DNA of 38,618 bases, taken from NCBI GenBank assembly GCA_025359485.1, contig JANYGA010000256.1, forward strand, positions 1 through 38,618, written 5' to 3'. The notes under the pieces are model-generated. The model was not told where the DNA came from and made no database searches. It saw only the letters and a list, made by a program, of their open reading frames with translations. This DNA comes from Rhodospirillales bacterium (lineage in GTDB: Bacteria > Vulcanimicrobiota > Vulcanimicrobiia > Vulcanimicrobiales > Vulcanimicrobiaceae). A program made the position numbers and the translations under genes. Of this stretch, positions 31,069 through 38,618 are shown in pieces. The number at the start of each line of letters is the position of its first letter. Position 1 is the first letter of the stretch.

Positions 31069-31835
31069 GTGGCGCTCGCCTTCGCTCGCGCGCCATCGAT
31101 GACGGCGGCGAATGCGGGCGCGGTGAGGCTGGCGCCGCCGATGAGCCCGCCGTCGATCTGCGGCATCGCCATGAGCGCGGAGGCATTGTCGCCTTTCATA
31201 CTTCCGCCGTAGAGGATGCGTGCGTGCGCGAGCCCGTCGACGCACGCGCGGATCTGCGCGATGACGGCGCTCGCATTTTCGGGCGAATCGACGAGGCCCG
31301 TCCCGATCGCCCAAATCGGTTCGTAGGCGACGACGCAACGCGCGATGTCGTCGGTCGCGACGTCGGCGAATGCGGCACGCGTTTGTAGCGTGACCTTCGC
31401 ATGCGTCTCGCCGAGTTCGTGTTCCGATGCCGTCTCGCCGACCGCGACGATCGGCACGATGCCGTTCGCGAGCGCGGAGCGCACTTTCCGATTGACCGCA
31501 TCGTCGGATTCACCACAGAACGCGCGACGTTCCGAATGCCCGATGATGACGTAGCGGACGCCGATCTCGACGAGCATCGGCGCCGAAACTTCACCCGTGT
31601 AGGGTCCGTGGGCGAAATCGTGCATCGTCTGCGCGGCAAGCGCAATCCGCGAGCCCTTGAGTTCGTCCGCGACGGCGGCGAGTGCGGTGAACGGTGGCGC
31701 GACGACGACGTCGATCTGCGGCGGAAGCGCGAGCGCGCACAATTCGCGCGCGAGCGTGCGCGCCTCGGCGATCGTCTTGTGCATCTTCCAATTCCCCGCG
31801 ATGAGCGGTCGGCGGGCTACCACGCCCGCATTCAC
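31065..31835 (-). CDS. tpiA: Triosephosphate isomerase
   Basis: RRPLIAGNWKMHKT, VIIGHSERRAFCGE, CVVAYEPIWAIGTG, ILYGGSMKGDN, GGLIGGASL. Confidence 0.97.
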   Translation of the reverse strand: MNAGVVARRPLIAGNWKMHKTIAEARTLARELCALALPPQIDVVVAPPFTALAAVADELKGSRIALAAQTMHDFAHGPYTGEVSAPMLVEIGVRYVIIGHSERRAFCGESDDAVNRKVRSALANGIVPIVAVGETASEHELGETHAKVTLQTRAAFADVATDDIARCVVAYEPIWAIGTGLVDSPENASAVIAQIRACVDGLAHARILYGGSMKGDNASALMAMPQIDGGLIGGASLTAPAFAAVIDGARAKASAT

Positions 31836-33040
31836 GCCTTCGCGCCGGATGTTGCGGCGGAGCGTTCGAGCGCCGCGACGCCGGGAAGCGTCTTGCCCTC
31901 GAGGAATTCGAGCGTCGCGCCGCCGCCCGTCGAGACGTGCGTCATCTTCGCCGCGAAACCGAGTTCGTGCGCTGCGGCCGCCGCGTCGCCACCGCCGACG
32001 ACCGTCGTTGCGCCGTGCGCGGTCGCTTCGGCGATCGCCATGCCGATCGTCTGCGTCCCGTTGCGATACGGTGCTTTCTCGAAAACGCCCATCGGTCCGT
32101 TAAAGACGATCGTCTTTGCGGTACGCAAAACGTCGGCGTAGGCGGCGGCCGTCGCGGGTCCGATGTCGAGGATCATCCGCGAGCCCACATCGCCGAGCGC
32201 GACCGTCGCGGCTTCGTCATCTGCGTTGAATGCCGATGAAACGACGGCATCGGTCGGCAAATGCAGTGGAACGTTCTTGCTTTTTGCGAGCGCGATGATC
32301 TCGGTTGCGGGCCCGAGATCGGCGTCTTTAAGACTCGAACCGACATCGACGCCTTGCGCTGCAAGAAACGTATTGGCCATGCCGCCGCCGATGACGAACG
32401 CACTGACCTTATCGAGCAGCGCCGTAAAGACGCCGATTTTATCTTTAACTTTCGCGCCGCCGATCGCGCAGACGAACGGTGTCTGCGGCGCGCGTGTGAG
32501 TGCGCCCAGGGCTTTGAGTTCGGCTTCCATCAAAAATCCGGCGGCCGACGGCAAATGTCGTGCGATGCCCTCGGTCGACGCATGCGCGCGATGTGCCGTG
32601 CCGAAGGCGTCGTTGATGTAAAGATCGCCGAGCGATGCGAGCGCGGTTGCGAACGCTTCGTCGTTGCGCTCTTCCTCGGCGTGGAAGCGTACGTTTTCGA
32701 GCAACACGATATCGCCGTCGCTCATCCCGGCGATGGCGGTTTGCGCGATCGGTCCGATGCAATCTCCGGCGAAGGCGACGTCGATGCCGAGGCGCTTCGA
32801 GAGGTCGATTGCAACGGGACGAAGCGACATCGCGGGCACGACGGTACCGTCGGGCCGGCCGAGATGTGCGAGCACGATCGTGCGCGCACCGTGTTCGTGC
32901 AGAAAACGCAGCGTTTCGAGCGCGGCCACGATACGTGTGGGATCGCCAACGACGCCGTCTTTCATCGGCACGTTGAGATCTTCGCGCACGACGACGCGCT
33001 TGCCGCGCACGTTGATATCGCGCAAGGTGCGGAATTGCAT
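31832..33040 (-). CDS. pgk: Phosphoglycerate kinase
   Basis: KRVVVREDLNVPMKDGVV, LAHLGRPDG, LLENVRFHAEEERND, NDAFGTAHRAHAST, IGGAKVKDKIGV, NGPMGVFE, VVGGGDAAAA, STGGGATLEFLEGK. Confidence 0.97.
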   Translation of the reverse strand: MQFRTLRDINVRGKRVVVREDLNVPMKDGVVGDPTRIVAALETLRFLHEHGARTIVLAHLGRPDGTVVPAMSLRPVAIDLSKRLGIDVAFAGDCIGPIAQTAIAGMSDGDIVLLENVRFHAEEERNDEAFATALASLGDLYINDAFGTAHRAHASTEGIARHLPSAAGFLMEAELKALGALTRAPQTPFVCAIGGAKVKDKIGVFTALLDKVSAFVIGGGMANTFLAAQGVDVGSSLKDADLGPATEIIALAKSKNVPLHLPTDAVVSSAFNADDEAATVALGDVGSRMILDIGPATAAAYADVLRTAKTIVFNGPMGVFEKAPYRNGTQTIGMAIAEATAHGATTVVGGGDAAAAAHELGFAAKMTHVSTGGGATLEFLEGKTLPGVAALERSAATSGAKA

Positions 33041-33047
33041 CGCGGGT

Positions 33048-34064
33048 TTAAACGGCGGCCGGCAACTTCGAGAGGACCATCTCGGTGACGTCGGCGAGAC
33101 GGCACGAGTAGCCCCATTCGTTGTCGTACCACGCCGCGAGTTGGATGAGATCGCCTTGCGCGCCGTTGAGTTTCGAATCGATGATCGAGCTAAAGGGCGA
33201 ACGCTTGAAGTCCATCGACACGAGTTCCTCATCGCTGAAGCCGACGATGCCTTCGAGATCGCCGCTGGTCGAGGCGCCGCGTAAGATCGCGTTGAGCTCC
33301 TCTTTAGTCGTCGCTTTTTTGACGACTGCGACGAGATAGATCATCGAGACGACCGGCGTCGGAACGCGGAGTGCGAAGCCGTCGAACGTCCCCTCGATTT
33401 CGGGAATCGTGAGATAGAGCGCTTTGGCCGCGCCGGTCGACGTCGGCACGATGTTGGTCGCGGCGTTTCGCGCGCGACGGAGATCCTTATGCGGTGCGTC
33501 GAGGATGTTCTGGTCGTTGGTATAGGAGTGAATCGTATTCATGAAGCCCTTGACCCAGCCGAGTTGGTCCACGATGGGCTTGAGCGCGGTTGCGAGGCAG
33601 TTCGTCGTGCACGAGGCGTTGGAAATGATGTGGTGTTTTGCGGGATCGTAATCGCGGTGGTTCACGCCGAGGACGAGGGTGATGTCTTCACCTTTTGCGG
33701 GCGCGGAGATGATGACTTTGCGCGCACCGCCGCCGTCGATATGCGCCCGCGCTTTCGAGGCATCGGTGAAGATGCCGGTCGATTCGACGACCACATCGAC
33801 GCCCATCGACTTCCACGGAATTTTGGCGGGGTCGCGCTCGGCGAAGACTTTGATCGCCTTACCATTAATCGCGATGCCGTCCGCGGTCGCTGCGACGTTG
33901 CCGTCGAACGTGCCATAATTCGAATCGTATTTGAAGAGGTGCGCGCATTCGGCGGGACTCGTGAGATCGTTGATCGCCGCGATTTCGACGCCGGGATGAC
34001 GTTCGAGGAGAGCCTTCGTGAAATTGCGACCGATGCGGCCGAATCCGTTGATACCGATTCGCAA
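33048..34064 (-). CDS. gap: Glyceraldehyde-3-phosphate dehydrogenase, type I
   Basis: RIGINGFGRIGRNF, SNASCTTNCLATALKPI, PTSTGAAKAL, AWYDNEWGYSCRLADV; TTG start with GAGGAG upstream. Confidence 0.96.
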   Translation of the reverse strand: MRIGINGFGRIGRNFTKALLERHPGVEIAAINDLTSPAECAHLFKYDSNYGTFDGNVAATADGIAINGKAIKVFAERDPAKIPWKSMGVDVVVESTGIFTDASKARAHIDGGGARKVIISAPAKGEDITLVLGVNHRDYDPAKHHIISNASCTTNCLATALKPIVDQLGWVKGFMNTIHSYTNDQNILDAPHKDLRRARNAATNIVPTSTGAAKALYLTIPEIEGTFDGFALRVPTPVVSMIYLVAVVKKATTKEELNAILRGASTSGDLEGIVGFSDEELVSMDFKRSPFSSIIDSKLNGAQGDLIQLAAWYDNEWGYSCRLADVTEMVLSKLPAAV

Positions 34065-34154
34065 GAACGTCTCCTCTGGATGGATGAAAAGCACGACCGC
34101 GCGAGGGCGGCGGCGGTGCAATCCGTTCCCCGACCTTCGGCCAGGAGCCCTTTT

Positions 34155-35015
34155 TTACGCGTTCGGAAGCTCGCGTGCGATCCGTAGGAGTGCCGCGATG
34201 CGCCCGTTGATCGTCGATTTTTTCGCAGGCGGCGTGCAACGGCGACCGAGTTCGGCGAGCGTCTCGGTCGGATAGGCCAGCCGCAATTCGGCGGCTTCGC
34301 GCAACGGCTTCGAAAGCCGGCGTAGGCCGTACGCCTCGACGACGTGCGCGATTGCCTCGCGCTGGGTCGCGGCCGCACTCATCGCGCGATCGACGTTCGC
34401 GGCCTCGGTGTTGACGAGACGATGGATGCGATTCTTCGTCTCTTTGAGCGCGCGGATATCTTCGAGTTGGAGAACGGCGCGCGATGCACCGATCACGGCG
34501 AGCACCTGCGTGATGGCGTCGATATTTTTAAAGTACACGATGCGCTTGCCTTTACGCGGCGCGATTTTGGGATCGAGGCCTTCGGTGCGTAAGAGCGCGA
34601 TGAGACGATTCGTGCGCTCGTCGCTCGGCGGCACGAATTCGACGTGATAGCCACGCGCGGGCGAAGCGAGCGATCCGCATGCGAGAAACGCGCCGCGAAG
34701 CTCCATGCGTCGATCGCAACGATGCTTGGGAAGCGTATCGGTCGGTGACGGTTGCGTCGACTCGATCTCGTAGGTCGGGAAGCGAACGAGTCGTTTTCCC
34801 GGAACCTTCCGCACGTCGCGTTCTTTGCGATCGTCCATCAGCGACCACGCCAATCGCGCGAGTGCCGAGCGTTGCGTGCGAAAGACGTTCGAGCCCTCGG
34901 CGCATCCAAATCGCAGCAAGCCATCGAGCAACGCCGCGCGGCAGTGCGCCTGCGACACGACTTCGCGCGCGAGAGCGTCCTTCGCGTCGCCCGAGAGCGT
35001 CGAGGTGTCGCTCAC
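34155..35015 (-). CDS. whiA: WhiA-family DNA-binding protein
   Basis: CCRAALLDGLLRFG-type N-terminus, RRMELRGAFLACGSLASPARGYHVEFVPPSDE, NRIHRLVNTEAANVDRAMSAAATQREAI, LREAAELRLAYPTETLAELGRRCTPPAKKSTINGRIAALL. Confidence 0.92.
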   Translation of the reverse strand: MSDTSTLSGDAKDALAREVVSQAHCRAALLDGLLRFGCAEGSNVFRTQRSALARLAWSLMDDRKERDVRKVPGKRLVRFPTYEIESTQPSPTDTLPKHRCDRRMELRGAFLACGSLASPARGYHVEFVPPSDERTNRLIALLRTEGLDPKIAPRKGKRIVYFKNIDAITQVLAVIGASRAVLQLEDIRALKETKNRIHRLVNTEAANVDRAMSAAATQREAIAHVVEAYGLRRLSKPLREAAELRLAYPTETLAELGRRCTPPAKKSTINGRIAALLRIARELPNA

Positions 35016-35027
35016 GTTAGGCGCCCG

Positions 35028-35306
35028 CTAACCGAGCCAATCGACGGGTTCGTCCTTGCGTTCGCCGAGGATCTCGTACATCGGAATATCTTTGAGCGCG
35101 GGCGTGACTTTGAGCGGCACGTGTAAGATCTTCACCGTGAGAAATTTGCGCGAATAATGCAACTCGATCACGTCGCCGACTTTAACGTCGTAACCGGGCT
35201 TGAGCGGTCGACCATCGATCGAGATGCGTCCGTTGACGAGCGCTTCATGCGCTTCGCTACGACGTTTGGCCAGACGCGACACTTTTAAATATTTATCGAT
35301 GCGCAT
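35028..35306 (-). CDS. S4-domain RNA-binding protein, RqcP/YabO-like
   Basis: MRIDKYLKVSRLAKRRSEAHEALVNGRISIDGRPLKPGYDVKVGDVIELHYSRKFLTVKIL. Confidence 0.88.
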   Translation of the reverse strand: MRIDKYLKVSRLAKRRSEAHEALVNGRISIDGRPLKPGYDVKVGDVIELHYSRKFLTVKILHVPLKVTPALKDIPMYEILGERKDEPVDWLG

Positions 35307-35327
35307 GCGTGGACTCTCTGTACCCGT

Positions 35328-35732
35328 TCACGATGCCTTCGGAACGACGCACGTCCCGCGCGCGCGGCACACGACGACGGGTTCCGCGAGGACGTCGGCG
35401 GCGCTCGGCGCGCGATCGGGTCGCCCAACGATGACCTTGCGTGCTTCGAAGGCCATCTCGCGTGATCGCGTGCCGCGGCGGATGATGCGACCGACCGCTT
35501 CGATGTAGTCGCCGGCATGGACGGGTGCGAGAAATTCGACCGACGCATATCCCGCGAAGAGCCCTTCGTCGCCGGATTCGCGGATGCACAACTCCGTTGC
35601 GAGATCGCCGAAGAGCCCGAGCATCCGCGCGCCGTCGACGAGATCGCCGCCGTAATGCGCGTCGTGCGCGGACATCCGCACGCGCAATCGTGCGGTCGGC
35701 ATCTCGGCCGGATCGCGTGCGTCGTCGCTCAC
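35328..35732 (-). CDS. Hotdog-fold protein resembling 3-aminobutyryl-CoA ammonia lyase (Kal)
   Basis: [67 protein letters not shown]...[16 protein letters not shown] overlap with mazG stop. Confidence 0.68.
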   Translation of the reverse strand: MSDDARDPAEMPTARLRVRMSAHDAHYGGDLVDGARMLGLFGDLATELCIRESGDEGLFAGYASVEFLAPVHAGDYIEAVGRIIRRGTRSREMAFEARKVIVGRPDRAPSAADVLAEPVVVCRARGTCVVPKAS

Positions 35733-36916
35733 GCGGCCTGCATCTTCGCGAGTTGCCAGAGCTCTTCGAGTTCGTCGAGCGAATAGTCGCCGAGTTTGCG
35801 GCCTTCGTTTTCCGCGCGGCGCTCCATAAAGGTAAAGCGCCGATAGAATTTGTCGTTCGCGTCGCGCATCGCGCCTTCCGCATCGACGCCGAGCGCGCGC
35901 GCGAGGTTGACGACCGTGAAGATCACGTCGCCGAGTTCTTCGCGAATCGCGCGTGGATCGTTCTCGCGCCGCGCTTCTTCGAGTTCGGCGACTTCCTCGA
36001 CGAGCTTCGCGCGAATGCCGTCGATGTGCGGCCAATCGAAGCCGGTGCGCGCGGCCTTATCTTGCATCTTCTGACCGCGTTGCAAACCGCCAAGCCCGCG
36101 CGGAATACCGTCGAGGCGACTCGTTCGTTTCGCCGCCGACGGCTCGAGCGATTTGAGTTGCTCCCAATTCTGCCAGACTTCCGCGACGTTTGCGACGGCG
36201 GCATCGCCGAAGACGTGCGGGTGCCGACGGATCATTTTGTTCGAGAGACCGTCGACGACGTCGGCGATCGAAAATTTGCCGCGTTCGGTCGCGAGTTGTG
36301 CGTGAAAGACGATCTGCAACAAAAGATCGCCGAGCTCTTCGCAGAGGTCGCCGTCGCTGTGCTCTTCGATCGCATCGGCGACTTCGTACGATTCCTCGAT
36401 GAGATAGGGCACGAGCGACTCGTGTGTTTGTTCGCGATCCCAGGGACACGTCGTCCGCAAGCGCGCCATCACTTCGATGAGATCGGGCCACGTGTAGTGT
36501 GCGGACATCGGCGGCAGCGGAACGAGCGGCATCGCGATCGCAGCCGATAGCGTGGCGCGTGGCATGCCGGGGACGAGTTCGGTGCGCGTACCCACACGTT
36601 CGAGCGCGCGCAGCAAAAGCGGAAGGCCGGGAAAATCGGAGAGCGGATTGCCGAGGACGCCGATCGCGAGATCGGCGCCATCGAGGGTGGCGACGAACGC
36701 GTCGATCGCATCGCTCGAACCGCGAACGAAGAGCGCCGCGTCGGCGACGCGATCGCGCAGCAGCGTCACGCCTTCGCTTTCGAGGAAGAGTGCGAGTTCG
36801 GGCGGCGCGAGCAACGTCACGGCACGACCGACCGCACGGAGCGCTTCGAGGCTTCCGAGCGTCACGAGATCGGGGTCGCCGGGACCGAGGCCGACGATGC
36901 GTATGAGGCTTGGCAT
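35729..36916 (-). CDS. mazG: YabN-like protein: shortened tetrapyrrole methylase-like domain fused to MazG pyrophosphohydrolase
   Basis: [22 protein letters not shown] then [36 protein letters not shown]...[13 protein letters not shown] and second repeat [36 protein letters not shown]. Confidence 0.92.
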   Translation of the reverse strand: MPSLIRIVGLGPGDPDLVTLGSLEALRAVGRAVTLLAPPELALFLESEGVTLLRDRVADAALFVRGSSDAIDAFVATLDGADLAIGVLGNPLSDFPGLPLLLRALERVGTRTELVPGMPRATLSAAIAMPLVPLPPMSAHYTWPDLIEVMARLRTTCPWDREQTHESLVPYLIEESYEVADAIEEHSDGDLCEELGDLLLQIVFHAQLATERGKFSIADVVDGLSNKMIRRHPHVFGDAAVANVAEVWQNWEQLKSLEPSAAKRTSRLDGIPRGLGGLQRGQKMQDKAARTGFDWPHIDGIRAKLVEEVAELEEARRENDPRAIREELGDVIFTVVNLARALGVDAEGAMRDANDKFYRRFTFMERRAENEGRKLGDYSLDELEELWQLAKMQAA

Positions 36917-36936
36917 AAACCGAAAACGTGCCCTCA

Positions 36937-36971
36937 AAAGAAAATCCCCGAGTCGCAATGCGGTTCGGGGA
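36937..36971 (-). terminator. Rho-independent terminator downstream of the parvulin gene
   Basis: Minus strand TCCCCGA-13 nt-TCGGGGA followed by TTTTCTTTT. Confidence 0.87.
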
Positions 36972-37007
36972 CGAGTCGTTCGCCGCGCGGTGCGGCCGTT
37001 CTTATCG

Positions 37008-37964
37008 CTACTTCGCGGACGCTGCCGCGCTCGGTGCTGGGGCAGCCGACGCGGCCGGAGCGGCGGCGGGCGGCGCCGGTGGCAGCGCGTCCTTGAGTTT
37101 GTCGTCGTAGATTTCGATTTTCGCTTTACCGCGCAAGCCGGCGAGGAACTGCGGAATCTGCTGCTGATCTTGCTGCTGCGTCAGCAGCGTTTTGATCTTC
37201 TCGCCCGAGTTCGCGAGCGTCGCGACGGTCGCGGGTTTTTTCTCTTCGACTTCGATGATGTGGTAACCGAATGGCGATTTCACGGGTTGCCCGACGACGC
37301 CGATCTTCTGCGAGAATGCTGCTGCTTGGAAGGCCGGCACCATCTGGCCTTTTGCAAAGAAGCCGAGCTCGCCGCCCTTGTCTTTGCTCGAGGGGTCGGT
37401 CGAATATTGCTTCGCGAGATCTTCGAATTTCGCGCCGCCTTTGAGCTTCGCTTCGACTTCGCTCGCCTTCCCGGCATCGGCGACGAGAATGTGTCGCGCG
37501 CGGACTTGCTCGGCCGTGTCGAGAGTCGCGTGATTCTTCGCGAGATACGCTTTGATATCGGCGTCGCTCACCTTGACATTGGCACCGACGGCTTTTTCGA
37601 CGACGAGCTGCTGTTTGAGGATTTTGCGGACGTCGGCCTCGGTGAGATTCTGCGCCTTGAGGATCTGTTCGAACTGCCCCGGGGGGTATTTCGATTTGAT
37701 GTCGTCTTCTTTTTTGGAGACGTCGGCGTCGGAGACATCGATGTGATTATCGTTTGCGTACTGATCGATGAGCTGGCTCTGCACGAGCTGGTTGAGCGCG
37801 GCCTTACCTTGGGGGCCGGCCTCGAGCTTCCCGTCGTACTCGGCGCGCGAGATCTTCGCGCCGTTCACGCTTGCGACATCGGCCGATGACGAACCGGACG
37901 AACAACCGGCAACCGTAAGGCCGAGAACAGCGGTGGCCGCGAGGGCCAGAACGCGATTGGACAT
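37008..37964 (-). CDS. PpiC-type peptidylprolyl isomerase lipoprotein (PrsA/SurA-like)
   Basis: Lipobox LTVAGC; parvulin core VRARHILVADAGKASEVEAKLKGGAKFEDLAKQYSTDPSSKDKGGELGFFAKGQMVPAF...SPFGYHIIEVEEKKP; Ala/Pro-rich C-terminus. Confidence 0.93.
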   Translation of the reverse strand: MSNRVLALAATAVLGLTVAGCSSGSSSADVASVNGAKISRAEYDGKLEAGPQGKAALNQLVQSQLIDQYANDNHIDVSDADVSKKEDDIKSKYPPGQFEQILKAQNLTEADVRKILKQQLVVEKAVGANVKVSDADIKAYLAKNHATLDTAEQVRARHILVADAGKASEVEAKLKGGAKFEDLAKQYSTDPSSKDKGGELGFFAKGQMVPAFQAAAFSQKIGVVGQPVKSPFGYHIIEVEEKKPATVATLANSGEKIKTLLTQQQDQQQIPQFLAGLRGKAKIEIYDDKLKDALPPAPPAAAPAASAAPAPSAAASAK

Positions 37965-37991
37965 CAAAAACTCCCGAGCGAACACAAAGGC

Positions 37992-38013
37992 GCGGAGCCG
38001 CAACGGACTCCGC
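37992..38013 (-). promoter_or_regulatory. Leader hairpin upstream of the parvulin gene
   Basis: GCGGAG CCG CAA CGG A CTCCGC: 9 bp with one bulged A, 28 nt before ATG. Confidence 0.5.
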
Positions 38014-38109
38014 AAACACGACAGGCTTCGGCCGCCTGCCTGCGAGCCTCCTGCCGCGCCATTTCAGGTCGAGATTGAGGCAGGCAGCATCAAGAGCTAT
38101 CGCCGGGCT

Positions 38110-38291
38110 CCATGTCTTGCGTCGAGGATTGGTGGGATCGGACAGTCCACCTCGATATTTCGCGCCATACTGGGTGACCGGGAAGCACTCCTAAGGTTCC
38201 GAATAATCGGCCGGACGCGTACTCCTCGGGGTGCTTTCATATAGACGCTTCGTTGATCAGGTCTGCCGTGCTTGTCGAACGGCATTTTTTT
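38110..38291 (+). ncRNA. Candidate structured RNA of unknown family ending in an intrinsic terminator
   Basis: Hairpin TCGAGG/CCTCGA (38122-38155), 9-11 bp stem AAGCACTCC/GGGGTGCTT (38183-38191/38228-38236) enclosing CCGA-ATAA-TCGG, closing GCGTC/GACGC (38119-38123/38244-38248), then terminator; weak promoter TTGAGG-17-TATCGC at 38075-38103. Confidence 0.5.
38264..38291 (+). terminator. Intrinsic terminator of the candidate structured RNA
   Basis: TGCCGT-9 nt-ACGGCA followed by seven T. Confidence 0.8.
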
Positions 38292-38618
38292 CAGCGCTCG
38301 CTCGTGATCGTGCTGACGACCCTAATTTTCGTTCTCGTCGATCCCATCTCGCAGATGTTTTGGGGCAATGGTTTCGGGGCGAAGGTCGGCACATTTTCAT
38401 TTCGCGTAGCCCCGTCGTCGGGTCGCATCGATCAGCTCGATACGAAAGGGTCTGCGGAACGGCGCCAGGCACGCGAGTGACGCTTCCCGTGCGAGGTGGC
38501 GCGGTAAATCGTCTCGTGACATTAACGGCTGATGCAAGTGCCAAATCGCCCCGTCAAGTTATCCCGCACGAACATCGCAACGGTTGGCGTCGGCGTGCGG
38601 CCCGATGCGCCACGATCG

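Noticed and set aside
38110-38291. Assigning the structured RNA as 6S, SRP, tmRNA or ykkC riboswitch
   Set aside because: Helix layout is not the 6S rod; no SRP GGAAG/AGCA core or tmRNA ends; the ykkC-like core has too many differences to claim
38253-38480. 75-aa ORF at the right edge
   Set aside because: Begins within the predicted terminator, has an odd composition and no family resemblance; the last ~300 nt remain unassigned

Overview
The window is high-GC and gene-dense, apparently chromosomal, and probably from an uncultivated autotrophic lineage (a Ca. Eremiobacterota/WPS-2-like origin is only a guess from gene content). From left to right it contains: the end of a Calvin-cycle operon (rbcL C-terminus, rbcS, class I FBPase, phosphoribulokinase) with a convergent cbbR-type LysR gene; a CheA-like histidine kinase plus a single-domain response regulator; a coiled-coil protein overlapping an acyltransferase-3 protein; tRNA-Val(UAC); an SF2 helicase; an orphan ABC ATPase; an enoyl-CoA hydratase and a Uma2-type protein; a methionine cluster hom-metY-metX; an alpha/beta hydrolase, a DUF5693-like membrane protein and csaB; a heptad-repeat coiled-coil ORF; ileS; an HU protein with a Lys/Ala-rich tail; a minimal flagellar rod-like cluster with a FliA-type sigma factor; purine nucleoside phosphorylase; the block whiA-gap-pgk-tpiA-gpmI; mazG (YabN-like), a Kal-like hotdog protein and an RqcP-like S4 protein; and a parvulin lipoprotein. 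I found no CRISPR array, transposase or prophage. The observations most worth checking are: (1) an unassigned structured RNA candidate ending in a clear intrinsic terminator at 38110-38291; (2) a 27-bp near-perfect duplication bracketing a reverse-strand gene inside the flagellar cluster and supplying the start codon of the FlgJ-like gene; (3) an acyltransferase-3 protein in which the TM1 R-x10-H histidine is Glu, with a long tail and an overlapping coiled-coil partner; (4) enrichment of the HIP1-like octamer GCGATCGC; (5) a strong rbcS-fbp intercistronic hairpin; (6) a probable ATT start for the PNP gene. All identifications come from reading motifs by eye; no database search was run.
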